From Gemmatimonadota bacterium (GTDB taxonomy: Bacteria; Gemmatimonadota; Gemmatimonadetes; Longimicrobiales; Gaopeijiaceae): a stretch of 64,000 bases of DNA. The notes under the pieces are model-generated. The model made no database searches, was not told the DNA's origin, and saw only the letters and a list, made by a program, of their open reading frames with translations. The position numbers were made by a program, and so were the translations under genes. This document shows, piece by piece, positions 42,879-50,574 of the stretch. The stretch covers positions 434,001 through 498,000 of the forward strand of contig JAWKQO010000001.1 of assembly GCA_041390105.1 (NCBI GenBank), written 5' to 3'. Each line of letters begins with the position of its first letter. Position 1 is the first letter of the stretch.

Positions 42879-43356
42879 CGAGCGCCTCATCCACGGCCAG
42901 GTGGTGGTCGGCTGGGGAGGGTTCCTGGGGGCCCAGCGCTATGCGGTCGTCGACGACGACCTCGCCGGGAGTCGCTGGGAACAGGAGCTCTACGAGCTCG
43001 CTCTCCCGGAAGAGACGACGCTGGCGTTCGTGGACCGTGACCATGCCGGACCGTTGCTGGCCGAGTGGAGCGGTCAGCCCGAGCCGGCGGTTGTTCTGAC
43101 GCGGGACCTGAGCACGGTGCGTGCCTTGGTGGAGCGCGGAGATCTGGCCGGCGAGGCGGTGAATCTGGGCGGACTGCACGCGGCCCCAGGCCGACGCACC
43201 GTCTTGCCCTACCTCCACCTCTCGGAAACCCAGGTGAGTGATCTCGCTTGGTTGCTCGAACACGGAGTGGACGTCTACGCCCAGGACGTGCCCGGGGGAA
43301 GCCGTGTGCGTGGAGATGCGCTCCTTCGCAAAGGAAAGGCCGCGTGGACGCGCTGA
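42853..43356 (+). CDS. PTS mannose-family EIIB component
   Basis: This 167-residue EIIB-Man/Sor domain has the diagnostic phosphorylation site RVDERLIHGQVVVGW with His14. VVDDDLAGSRWEQELYELALP and VNLGGLHAAPGR match the fold. Starting at GTG 42853 puts the motif at the N-terminus as in other family members. It overlaps both EIIA (26 bases) and EIIC (13 bases), which implies tight translational coupling within the PTS set. Confidence 0.9.
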   Translation: MAIVLIRVDERLIHGQVVVGWGGFLGAQRYAVVDDDLAGSRWEQELYELALPEETTLAFVDRDHAGPLLAEWSGQPEPAVVLTRDLSTVRALVERGDLAGEAVNLGGLHAAPGRRTVLPYLHLSETQVSDLAWLLEHGVDVYAQDVPGGSRVRGDALLRKGKAAWTR

Positions 43357-44006
43357 TCCTGCTCGGTCTGGTGGTCGTGGTCGCGCTGGACGGCGCCTCG
43401 GTCGGGCAGTTCATGATCTCGCGCCCGCTGGTGGCGGGCAGCCTGGCAGGGTGGATCGTCGGGAGCCCCGAAGGCGGGCTCACCATCGGGCTGATCCTCG
43501 AGCTCTTGCAGCTGCCGTTCTTTCAGATCGGTGGCGCGCGGGTCTCCGAAGGCGGTTTGGGTGCGGTGGTGGGAGCCGCGGTCCTCTCGTCGAACGCGGG
43601 ACCCGGCGGCGTGGCCCTCGGGGTGCTTCTGGGGTTGGTGATGGCCAACGTGGGCGGCTGGACCGTCGAGTGGTTGCACCGTTTCCAAGGGGTTGCGGCC
43701 CCGCGCGACCACGACGGGCGCCTGAATCCCGCGGAGGTGACGGCCTTCCACTGGCGCTCCCTGGCGCGCGACGCGGCGCGCGGCGCGGTGGTGGGCGCGT
43801 TCGGACTGCTGCTGGCGCGCCTGCTGGGTGGACCCGCGGCGGAGGGATGGTTGCTGGATGCGCCTCACACCCGGCTGGTGCTCCTGGCAGCAGGCAGCTT
43901 CTCTCTGGGTGCGTTCTTCCACAACCTGGGGACCGGCGCCCGCTCCGTGGGTGCGCTCCTCGCGGGCCTCGCAGTGGGACTGTTCCTGACGGGAGTGCTG
44001 GGGTGA
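43344..44006 (+). CDS. PTS mannose-family EIIC membrane component
   Basis: A 220-residue membrane protein with about seven hydrophobic segments and the EIIC-Man marks: ALDGASVGQFMISRPLVAGSLAGWIVG near the start, GLILELLQLPFFQIGGAR and EGGLGAVVGAA. It forms the sugar channel with EIID. It is somewhat shorter than E. coli ManY (about 265). The GTG start overlaps the EIIB gene and the stop overlaps EIID by 4 bases. Confidence 0.85.
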   Translation: MDALILLGLVVVVALDGASVGQFMISRPLVAGSLAGWIVGSPEGGLTIGLILELLQLPFFQIGGARVSEGGLGAVVGAAVLSSNAGPGGVALGVLLGLVMANVGGWTVEWLHRFQGVAAPRDHDGRLNPAEVTAFHWRSLARDAARGAVVGAFGLLLARLLGGPAAEGWLLDAPHTRLVLLAAGSFSLGAFFHNLGTGARSVGALLAGLAVGLFLTGVLG

Positions 44007-44749
44007 GCGGCGGCGGCTTGACCGTGGTGCGCACCGTCCTGCGCTCGTTGCTGATCCAGGGCTCGTGGAATACCCGCACCCAGATCGGCAATGGATTCGC
44101 CTGGGCTCTCGCGCCGGTTCTACGGCGTGTGTACGCTCAGAACCCTGACGCGCTGGAAGCGGCGGTCACACGCCATGCGGCGCCGTTCAACGCCCACCCC
44201 TACCTCGCCGCGCTGGCCTTGGCCGCCGTCGCTCGCATGGAGGAGGAAGGTGAGCCCAGTGAACGCATCGAGCGCTTCAAAACCGCGCTGCGGGGGCCGC
44301 TCGGGGCGCTGGGCGACCGCCTGATCTGGGCGCGTTGGCTTCCGCTGTCGTTGCTCTGCGCGTCTGCGGCCGCACTTCGTGGGGCGCCCTGGTGGGCGGT
44401 CGCGGCCGGGTTCCTGGTGCTCTACAATGCCGGGCACCTCGCGCTCAGGATCTGGGCGGCACGAACGGGCTGGCAGGCTGGCAAGGACGTGGGCACGCGG
44501 CTGCGGGCCGCCGACCTGAGTCGGTGGTCGGGCCGGCTGGGACTTCCGACCGCGGTCGCGAGCGGGGTCCTGTTGGGTGCGATCCTGGGACTGGCCCTGG
44601 GCGGCGCCGCGACCCTCTGGTTCCCGGGCGTGGCGGTAGCCGCGCTGTTCGCCCTCGGTGTGTTCGTCGGAGAACGTGGCGCCAGGACGGGAGCCCGCCT
44701 GGCCGCCCTGGTCATCCTGATGCTGTCTCTCGTGGGATGGTTGTCATGA
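44003..44749 (+). CDS. PTS mannose-family EIID component
   Basis: This 248-residue protein begins with RSLLIQGSWNTRTQIGNGFAWALAPVLRR, the EIID opening (W-N-x-x-x-x-x-G-F), and AAVTRHAAPFNAHPYLAALALAAVARMEEE. Several hydrophobic segments at about 115-150 and 180-245 follow. EIID of E. coli has about 280 residues, so this is a compact form. It completes the EII complex. The GTG start overlaps EIIC by 4 bases and the stop overlaps HPr by 4. Confidence 0.85.
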   Translation: MSGGGLTVVRTVLRSLLIQGSWNTRTQIGNGFAWALAPVLRRVYAQNPDALEAAVTRHAAPFNAHPYLAALALAAVARMEEEGEPSERIERFKTALRGPLGALGDRLIWARWLPLSLLCASAAALRGAPWWAVAAGFLVLYNAGHLALRIWAARTGWQAGKDVGTRLRAADLSRWSGRLGLPTAVASGVLLGAILGLALGGAATLWFPGVAVAALFALGVFVGERGARTGARLAALVILMLSLVGWLS

Positions 44750-45033
44750 GCATGGACGCGATCACTGGCCGAGTTCGGATCGTCAATCCGCTGGGCATGC
44801 ACGCGAGGCCCGCCTCCGCGTTGGTGTCGCTGGCCAGCAGCTTCACGTCGGACATCCGTGTTGCCAAAGACGGTCTGGAAGTGAATGCCAAGAGCATCAT
44901 GGGAGTGCTGATGCTCGCCGCCGAGGTGGGGAGCGAGCTCCACTTCAGCGCCACCGGCCCCGACGCACGGGACGCGATCCCCGCGTTGACGGGATTGGTA
45001 CAGCGTGGCTTCGATCTCGGGGAGGACGAGTGA
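44746..45033 (+). CDS. ptsH: PTS phosphocarrier protein HPr
   Basis: This 95-residue HPr has the EI-phosphorylated His19 in NPLGMHARPASALV. The regulatory Ser50 in NAKSIMGVLMLAA is placed 31 residues later, exactly the His15-Ser46 spacing of Gram-positive HPr. With hprK in the same operon, serine phosphorylation is likely. The ATG overlaps the EIID stop and the stop overlaps ptsI, both by 4 bases. Confidence 0.95.
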   Translation: MSMDAITGRVRIVNPLGMHARPASALVSLASSFTSDIRVAKDGLEVNAKSIMGVLMLAAEVGSELHFSATGPDARDAIPALTGLVQRGFDLGEDE

Positions 45034-46778
45034 CGCTCACGTTGCAGGGCTCGCCGGCGTCCGAGGGCATCGCAGAGGGCATGGCGCGCCGGCTGGTCTG
45101 GCGCGTCCCCGAGGTGCCCCACTGCACGGTGGGGGAAGACGCGATCGAAACCGAGGTCGACCGCTTCCGAGGCGCCCTCGAAGCCATGCGGGAGCGCTTG
45201 CAGGCGCTACGCACCAACACGGAGCAGCGGTTGGGCCCCGTGGAGGCACGGATCTTCGAGCCACAACTCCTGATGTTGCAGGACGAGTTGCTCGTCGACG
45301 GCACGATCCGCTACGTGCGGGAGAATCGGCTGTCGGCGGCCCGTGCCTTCGATCTTCGTTCGCTCGAGGTGCTGGCGATGTGGAATCGCACGCAGCACCC
45401 CATGGTCTTGGATCGCCTGAACGATCTGCAGGATCTCCAGGTCCATCTCCTGCACCTGCTGCTCGACCTCCCTGACCCGGACGAGACGCACACGCTGCAC
45501 GAACCAACCGTTCTGGTGGCGGACGACCTCACGCCCTCGTTGACGATGCGCCTCGATACTCGTCACGTCGTGGGTATCGTTACGGAGAAGGGCACGCGCA
45601 CGTCCCACTGGGCCATCCTGGCTCGCTCGCTCGGAATTCCCGCCGTGGTGGGCGCGCGCGGGGTCCTCGCGGCGGCGGAGCCCGGTACCCCGATCCTCCT
45701 GGACGGGCGCACCGGCCGCGTGGTGCTCTCGCCGGGCGACCCGGATCGCCGTGCTTTCGCTGATCGCCGCGGCCGGCTGGCTCGCTGGGAACGCGAGGTC
45801 TCGTCCGAGAGGGACCGGGAGAGCCGAACCGCGGACGGGGTGCGCGTCTCGCTCTGGGCGAATCTCGACCTGCCGGGCGAGGCACACCTGGCTCGGCGCC
45901 AGGGCGCCGACGGCGTCGGACTGTTTCGCACCGAGTTCCTGGTCGTCGGCCGCAGCGCCATGCCTGACGAAGAGGAGCAATTCGAGGCCTATCGCTCCGT
46001 GGTCGAGGCGTTTACGGATCGTCCCGTCCTGATTCGCACCTTCGATCTTGGCGGAGACAAGTTCCCCTTGTTCCTCAAGATGCCGGCAGAGGAGAACCCC
46101 TTTCTGGGATGGCGCTCGGTTCGGGTCATGCTCGACCGCCCCGATATCTTCCGTCCTCAGGTGCGGGCCATCCTGCGCGCGGCGGCCTTCGGCGAGGTGC
46201 GCGTGATGATCCCCCTGGTCAACACCGCCGCGGAGCTACGCGAGGCGAGCCGGTTCTTCGAGGAGGAGCGGCTCGCGCTGGAAGCGGCCGGGGTTCGTTG
46301 TGGCCCGTGTCCGGTGGGCGCCTTGGTGGAGACTCCGGCTGCGGCCCTGCACTCAGGGGCTCTGGCCAGGGATGCCGCCTTCCTGTCCGTGGGCACCAAT
46401 GACCTGGTCCAGTACACGCTGGCGGTCGATCGGACCAACGCCCGGCTGCAGAAGCTGTACGACCCCTTCCACCCGGCCGTGGTGCGGCAGCTACATCGCG
46501 TGGCACGGGTGGGACGATTGGGGGGGCGGGACGTGTCGGTATGCGGTGAGATGGCCGGGAATCCGGTGGGGGCATTCCTCTTGCTCGGGCTTGGCTTCAC
46601 GGCCCTGTCGGTCGCCTGGCCCGCCGTGCCGGAGCTGCGCTCCGCCATTCGAGCCATCGACCTGGCGGAAGCCCGTCGGTCCGCCCGGCGGGCCCTGGTG
46701 GCGCCGGACAGCCGAAGCGTGGTCGAGGAGTTGGTCCGGAGCATTGGGCCGGCGGTCGACCTGTCGATGTTCGGGTGA
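45030..46778 (+). CDS. ptsI: PTS enzyme I (phosphoenolpyruvate-protein phosphotransferase)
   Basis: First PTS enzyme; transfers phosphate from PEP to HPr. The 582 residues comprise an HPr-binding N-terminal part, the phospho-His domain with KGTRTSHWAILARSLGIPAVVG (His193), and a PEP-binding barrel with GVGLFRTEFLVVGR, RTFDLGGDKFP, GWRSVRVMLDRPDIF, VMIPLVNTAAELR and FLSVGTNDLVQYTLAVDRTN. The final VCGEMAGNPVGAFLLLG and a short tail follow. All catalytic residues look present. GTG start overlaps ptsH by 4 bases; it ends the PTS operon. Confidence 0.96.
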   Translation: MTLTLQGSPASEGIAEGMARRLVWRVPEVPHCTVGEDAIETEVDRFRGALEAMRERLQALRTNTEQRLGPVEARIFEPQLLMLQDELLVDGTIRYVRENRLSAARAFDLRSLEVLAMWNRTQHPMVLDRLNDLQDLQVHLLHLLLDLPDPDETHTLHEPTVLVADDLTPSLTMRLDTRHVVGIVTEKGTRTSHWAILARSLGIPAVVGARGVLAAAEPGTPILLDGRTGRVVLSPGDPDRRAFADRRGRLARWEREVSSERDRESRTADGVRVSLWANLDLPGEAHLARRQGADGVGLFRTEFLVVGRSAMPDEEEQFEAYRSVVEAFTDRPVLIRTFDLGGDKFPLFLKMPAEENPFLGWRSVRVMLDRPDIFRPQVRAILRAAAFGEVRVMIPLVNTAAELREASRFFEEERLALEAAGVRCGPCPVGALVETPAAALHSGALARDAAFLSVGTNDLVQYTLAVDRTNARLQKLYDPFHPAVVRQLHRVARVGRLGGRDVSVCGEMAGNPVGAFLLLGLGFTALSVAWPAVPELRSAIRAIDLAEARRSARRALVAPDSRSVVEELVRSIGPAVDLSMFG

Positions 46779-46782
46779 CGGT

Positions 46783-46811
46783 TGGCGCCCCCCAGGGTCG
46801 TCGGTAGCTTG
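46783..46811 (+). promoter_or_regulatory. Candidate promoter of metK (TTGGCG ... TAGCTTG)
   Basis: TTGGCG (46783-46788) and TAGCTTG (46805-46811) are separated by 16 bases and lie 50 bases before the metK start. TAGCTTG recurs before at least two other genes here. Confidence 0.4.
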
Positions 46812-46860
46812 GTTCGGCCTTGAACCCTGTTCATTCACAGCGAACGAAGGAGACACCCGC

Positions 46861-48039
46861 GTGGGTTCTCGACTGTATACGTCGGAGTCGGTGACGGAGG
46901 GACATCCCGACAAGATCGCCGATCAGATCTCCGACGCCGTTCTCGATGCGATCCTCACGGATGATCCCGTTGCACGCGTAGCCTGCGAGACGTTGGTGAC
47001 GACCGGAGTCGCCATGGTGTCGGGAGAAATCACCACCTCGACCTACGTCGATGTGCCCGAGATCGTTCGCCAGACGCTGCTCGGGATCGGCTATGACCGG
47101 GCCGAGTACGGAATCGACGGTCGTACCTGCGCCGTGTTGACCAGCATCGATCGTCAGTCCCCTGACATCTCGATGGGGGTCGATACCGGGGGAGCCGGCG
47201 ATCAGGGCATGATGTTCGGGTATGCGTCGAACGAGACGGAGCAGGGGATGCCGGCGCCCATCATGTTCGCGCATCGCCTTACCCAACGCTTGGCGGAGGT
47301 GCGCAAGAGCGGCGAGCTGGCCTGGTTGCGCCCGGATGGCAAGTCCCAGGTCACCGTGGAATACGAGGCCGGGAAACCGGTGCGGGTGCACACGGTGGTG
47401 GTCAGCGCCCAGCACGAGCCCGATGTCAGCCAGGAGCACCTGCGCACGGAAATCCTCGAGCGGGTGGTCAAGCCCGTGCTTCCGGCCGACCTGTACGACT
47501 CCTCGAGCTGCGTCCATCACATCAACCCTACCGGACGCTTCGAGATCGGCGGACCGCACGGGGATGCCGGGCTGACCGGACGGAAGATCATCGTCGACAC
47601 CTACGGGGGTATGGGGCGGCACGGTGGTGGTGCCTTCAGCGGGAAGGACCCGACGAAGGTGGACCGGTCCGGCGCCTACGCGGCGCGGTGGGCTGCCAAC
47701 AACCTGGTGGCCGCCGGAGTCGCGGAGCGCTGTGAGATCCAGCTTGCGTATGCCATCGGCGTGGTCCAGCCCGTTTCGATCTTCGTCGACACGTTCGGCA
47801 CGGGGACCGTCCCGGAGGAGCGGATCGTGGATGCTCTGCGGGAGGTTTTCGATTTCAGCCCTGCCGGGATCATCGAGGCCTTGAAGTTGCGCAATCCGAT
47901 GTTCCGACCCACTGCCGCGTACGGGCATTTCGGCCGTGAGCCAGGTCAGCGCACGCTCTCGGACGGGCGTGTGGTGGACCTGTTCACCTGGGAGCGGTTG
48001 GACCGGGTCGGAGACCTCAAAGCCGCGCTCGGGCTCTGA
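46861..48039 (+). CDS. metK: S-adenosylmethionine synthetase
   Basis: Makes S-adenosylmethionine from methionine and ATP. The 392-residue protein has SESVTEGHPDKIADQISDAVLD, GAGDQGMMFGYA, the P-loop-like GGPHGDAGLTGRKIIVDTYGG and GGGAFSGKDPTKVDRS. Length and all three repeated domains are standard. GTG start with AAGGAG about 10 bases upstream. No SAM riboswitch is recognisable in the 82-base leader. A GC hairpin follows the stop. Confidence 0.97.
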   Translation: MGSRLYTSESVTEGHPDKIADQISDAVLDAILTDDPVARVACETLVTTGVAMVSGEITTSTYVDVPEIVRQTLLGIGYDRAEYGIDGRTCAVLTSIDRQSPDISMGVDTGGAGDQGMMFGYASNETEQGMPAPIMFAHRLTQRLAEVRKSGELAWLRPDGKSQVTVEYEAGKPVRVHTVVVSAQHEPDVSQEHLRTEILERVVKPVLPADLYDSSSCVHHINPTGRFEIGGPHGDAGLTGRKIIVDTYGGMGRHGGGAFSGKDPTKVDRSGAYAARWAANNLVAAGVAERCEIQLAYAIGVVQPVSIFVDTFGTGTVPEERIVDALREVFDFSPAGIIEALKLRNPMFRPTAAYGHFGREPGQRTLSDGRVVDLFTWERLDRVGDLKAALGL

Positions 48040-48059
48040 GGCGAGGACAACCCAGGGTG

Positions 48060-48089
48060 CCCCGGCCGGGACCGAACCCCCGGCCGGGA
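48060..48089 (+). terminator. GC-rich hairpin after metK, possible terminator
   Basis: CCCCGGCCGGG and CCCGGCCGGG flank an 8-base loop (ACCGAACC) and form a 10-bp stem, 20 bases after the metK stop. There is no T-run, so if it terminates transcription it may need Rho or act as a 3' end stabiliser. Confidence 0.45.
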
Positions 48090-48151
48090 GCGGAGTACTA
48101 GCCCCGAGGCACGTGGCACGGTCGGAGTGGGCCGCCAACGGGGGTCATCGG

Positions 48152-48679
48152 GTGCTGGTCGAGGTTCGCGTACACAGTCTTGGCATGGATCGGGTGGCCA
48201 ACCAGCCCGTGGTGATCCTGAAAGAAAAGGATGGCCGCCGGGTCCTGCCCATCTGGATCGGCCCCAACGAAGCCAACGCCATCGCCACCCATCTGGCCGG
48301 CCTGCAGCCGCCCCGCCCGCTCACGCACGATCTGCTGGTTTCGGCGTTGAAGGGCATGGGGGGCACCGTCACCAGGGCAGTGATCGCTCGGGTCCATCAG
48401 AACACGTACTACGCCGAGCTGGTCGTGCACCGGGATGGGGAGGTGCTCTCCATCGACGCGCGCCCGTCCGACTCCATCGCCGTGGCGCTGCGAACCGACG
48501 CGCACATCTTCGCGGACGATTCTCTTCTGGAAGAGCGGACGATCGAGGTGTTGAGCACCGAGCCGGAAGCCGAAGGGTCTCCAGCGGAGGCAGGTGAGGT
48601 GCGACAGATGGACGCCGACGAGTTGCAGGCGTATCTGCGTCGCCTCGACCCCGAGGATTTCGGACGGTTCCGTCCGTAG
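48152..48679 (+). CDS. Bifunctional nuclease family protein (DUF151)
   Basis: A 175-residue protein that begins LVEVRVHSLGMDRVANQPVVILKE. It contains LPIWIGPNEANAIATHLAG, RPLTHDLL and ARPSDSIAVALR, the DUF151 core related to plant and bacterial bifunctional nucleases. The C-terminal 40 residues are Glu-rich (DADELQAYLRRLDPEDFGRF), resembling the UVR/acidic tail of longer members. GTG 48152 gives the standard N-terminus; GTG 48113 would add 13 residues. The biological substrate is not established. Confidence 0.85.
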   Translation: MLVEVRVHSLGMDRVANQPVVILKEKDGRRVLPIWIGPNEANAIATHLAGLQPPRPLTHDLLVSALKGMGGTVTRAVIARVHQNTYYAELVVHRDGEVLSIDARPSDSIAVALRTDAHIFADDSLLEERTIEVLSTEPEAEGSPAEAGEVRQMDADELQAYLRRLDPEDFGRFRP

Positions 48680-48694
48680 GCGATCGGCGCCCTG

Positions 48695-49828
48695 GTGCTG
48701 CCCCTCCGTCGTTCCTTTGCATGCGCGTGGAGCCTCCTCGTGTTGCCCGCTGCGCTGCTGGGCTTCCGCCCTCTCGCGGCTCAACAAGAAGCGTCGGCGG
48801 AGTTGCGTGGGACCGTGATGCGCGCAGGGACGCCGATGAGCGACGCCGAGGTGGTGCTCCACCGGGTCTCTCCTGACTCCGCCGGGGAGTTGGCGCGCAC
48901 CTCCAGTGAATCCGACGGAGGCTTCCACTTCCTCTTCCCGTATGTGCCCGACCCCGACCGTCTGGACGAGGTCTTCTTCGCTTCGGTGCGCCATGACGGC
49001 ATCCTCTACTTCGGTCCCACGCTGACGTCGCCTGCGGATCTCGACAGCCTCTACATCATCGAGGTCTACGACACCGTCACTGCCCCAGTGGGTGGCGCCC
49101 CCCTGGTGGTCGCGGTGCGCAACCTGGTGCTGGAGCCGCTCGACGAGGGCTGGCAGGCAACGGACTTGATCGAAGTGAGGAACGAGGATACCCGCACCTG
49201 GGTGGCGGGCCCGCTGGGCGACGCCGTGTGGAGTGTCGCCTTTCCGAGCGGAAGCACCGATCATCAGGTGGGGGAGAGCGACCTCCCTCCGGCGGGAGCC
49301 GTGTTCGACGGAGATGTGGCGCGGACCACGGCGGCGGTGCCTCCCGGCCCACGCCTGTTCCTCTTCCGTTACCGGATTCCGTCGGTCGGATTCACGCTGC
49401 CTCTAGTGGGCGTAACTGAACGCATGGAGGTGCTGGTGCGAGAACCCGCACCCGCGCTCTCGGTATGGGGACTGGAGGGGGGCCCGCCTGCCGAGTTGGA
49501 GCCTGGCACGACCTTTCGGCGGTATGTCGGAGAGGACCTCGTAGACTCGGCCGTTCGCATCGATCCCGGCGGTCCCGATCGCCGGCTGCCTCTCGCCCCC
49601 CTGATGGTGGTGCTGGGGCTGTCGCTGGGGGTGTTGGGACTGTGGGGCTATTCGCGGGGTCGAGCCCCCAGGGACGGGCGTGACCGATCGGAGATCGTCG
49701 CGGAGATCGCGCGCCTGGACGAGGAGTTCGAACGGCAGGCCCCTGCAAATGGAGTACAGCGGGCGCGCTATGAACGAACACGAGCCGAGCTCCTCCGCGC
49801 ACTCCACCGGGCGGGCGCCGACCAGTGA
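48695..49828 (+). CDS. Secreted membrane-anchored protein with a carboxypeptidase-regulatory-like domain
   Basis: This 377-residue protein has a signal peptide (about 1-30, PLAAQQ). An N-terminal beta-sandwich (about 35-130: ELRGTVMRAGTPMSDAEVVLHR ... SDGGFHFLFPY) has the look of a CarboxypepD_reg/transthyretin-like module. A central beta-rich region follows, then one membrane segment near 305-325 (LAPLMVVLGLSLGVLGLWGY) and a basic/acidic cytoplasmic tail predicted as coiled coil (about 330-377). The order signal, beta domain, single TM segment and charged tail suggests an envelope sensor or structural protein; no function is known. The GTG is 15 bases after DUF151 and its stop overlaps recO. 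Confidence 0.72.
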   Translation: MLPLRRSFACAWSLLVLPAALLGFRPLAAQQEASAELRGTVMRAGTPMSDAEVVLHRVSPDSAGELARTSSESDGGFHFLFPYVPDPDRLDEVFFASVRHDGILYFGPTLTSPADLDSLYIIEVYDTVTAPVGGAPLVVAVRNLVLEPLDEGWQATDLIEVRNEDTRTWVAGPLGDAVWSVAFPSGSTDHQVGESDLPPAGAVFDGDVARTTAAVPPGPRLFLFRYRIPSVGFTLPLVGVTERMEVLVREPAPALSVWGLEGGPPAELEPGTTFRRYVGEDLVDSAVRIDPGGPDRRLPLAPLMVVLGLSLGVLGLWGYSRGRAPRDGRDRSEIVAEIARLDEEFERQAPANGVQRARYERTRAELLRALHRAGADQ

Positions 49829-50574
49829 GCGCCACCAGCACACGGGCCGTTGTCCTGAGGGCCACACCCTACGGAGAGACGAGCCAGATTGCTCGGCTGC
49901 TCACGGAGCGCTGGGGCGTGGTGTCTGTGGTGGCGCGTGGTGCCCGCCGCACTGGAACGCGTTCCTCCACGCATCTCGAGCCCTTCACCACCGGAGAGCT
50001 TACGCTCCACTACCGCGATGGGCGGGAGCTGCAGACCCTCGGGAGCTTCCACGTGGAGCGCGCCCGCCTGGCATTGGCGTCTCCGGCCACCCGCTTCGCG
50101 GGAGCGTCCGCGCTCGTGGAGCTCTTGCTGCGGGCCGCGCCTGAGGCGCCTCAGGCCGCTCTCTTGGAGTCGGTGGAGCAGGGCCTCGATGCCTTGGAGT
50201 CGTGCGCCCCCTCCGATGTGGCGCAGCAAGTGTTGACCTCCCTCTGGCAACTCGTGGCCGCACTCGGGTTCGAGCCCTCCCTCGATGAGTGTGTACGCTG
50301 CGGTGAGGTCCTCGTCGAAGAAGAGGTGGGGCGCTTCGACTTCGCGCGCGGTGGAGTGCTTTGCGCAGACTGCGGAGCCTCGGCTTCCGGACCACGCGTG
50401 GGTCCGGGGGCGCGCGCCGAATTGCGAGCGTTCCTCAGCACGGTGGAGCCGGGAGGTACCGATCCGAGTCACCTGGGGGCACACCTCAAGCTGCTTGGTG
50501 ACTTCGTTACGTATCACGTGGCGGAGGGGCGCGCCTTGCGGTCGCTCGACCTCTTGTTGGGCTTGATCGGATGA
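49825..50574 (+). CDS. recO: DNA repair protein RecO
   Basis: Recombination mediator that works with RecR to load RecA on gapped DNA. The 249 residues contain the N-terminal OB fold (RAVVLRATPYGETSQIARLLTERWG, VVARGARR) and a helical C-terminal part with a zinc-finger-like Cys pair set: CVRCG near residue 157 and CADCG near 180. GTG start in a GTGA overlap; stop overlaps selB by 4 bases. Confidence 0.92.
   Translation: MSATSTRAVVLRATPYGETSQIARLLTERWGVVSVVARGARRTGTRSSTHLEPFTTGELTLHYRDGRELQTLGSFHVERARLALASPATRFAGASALVELLLRAAPEAPQAALLESVEQGLDALESCAPSDVAQQVLTSLWQLVAALGFEPSLDECVRCGEVLVEEEVGRFDFARGGVLCADCGASASGPRVGPGARAELRAFLSTVEPGGTDPSHLGAHLKLLGDFVTYHVAEGRALRSLDLLLGLIG

Noticed and set aside
46779..46860. 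SAM riboswitch before metK
   Set aside because: The 82-base leader is too short and lacks the conserved SAM-I or SAM-II core elements.
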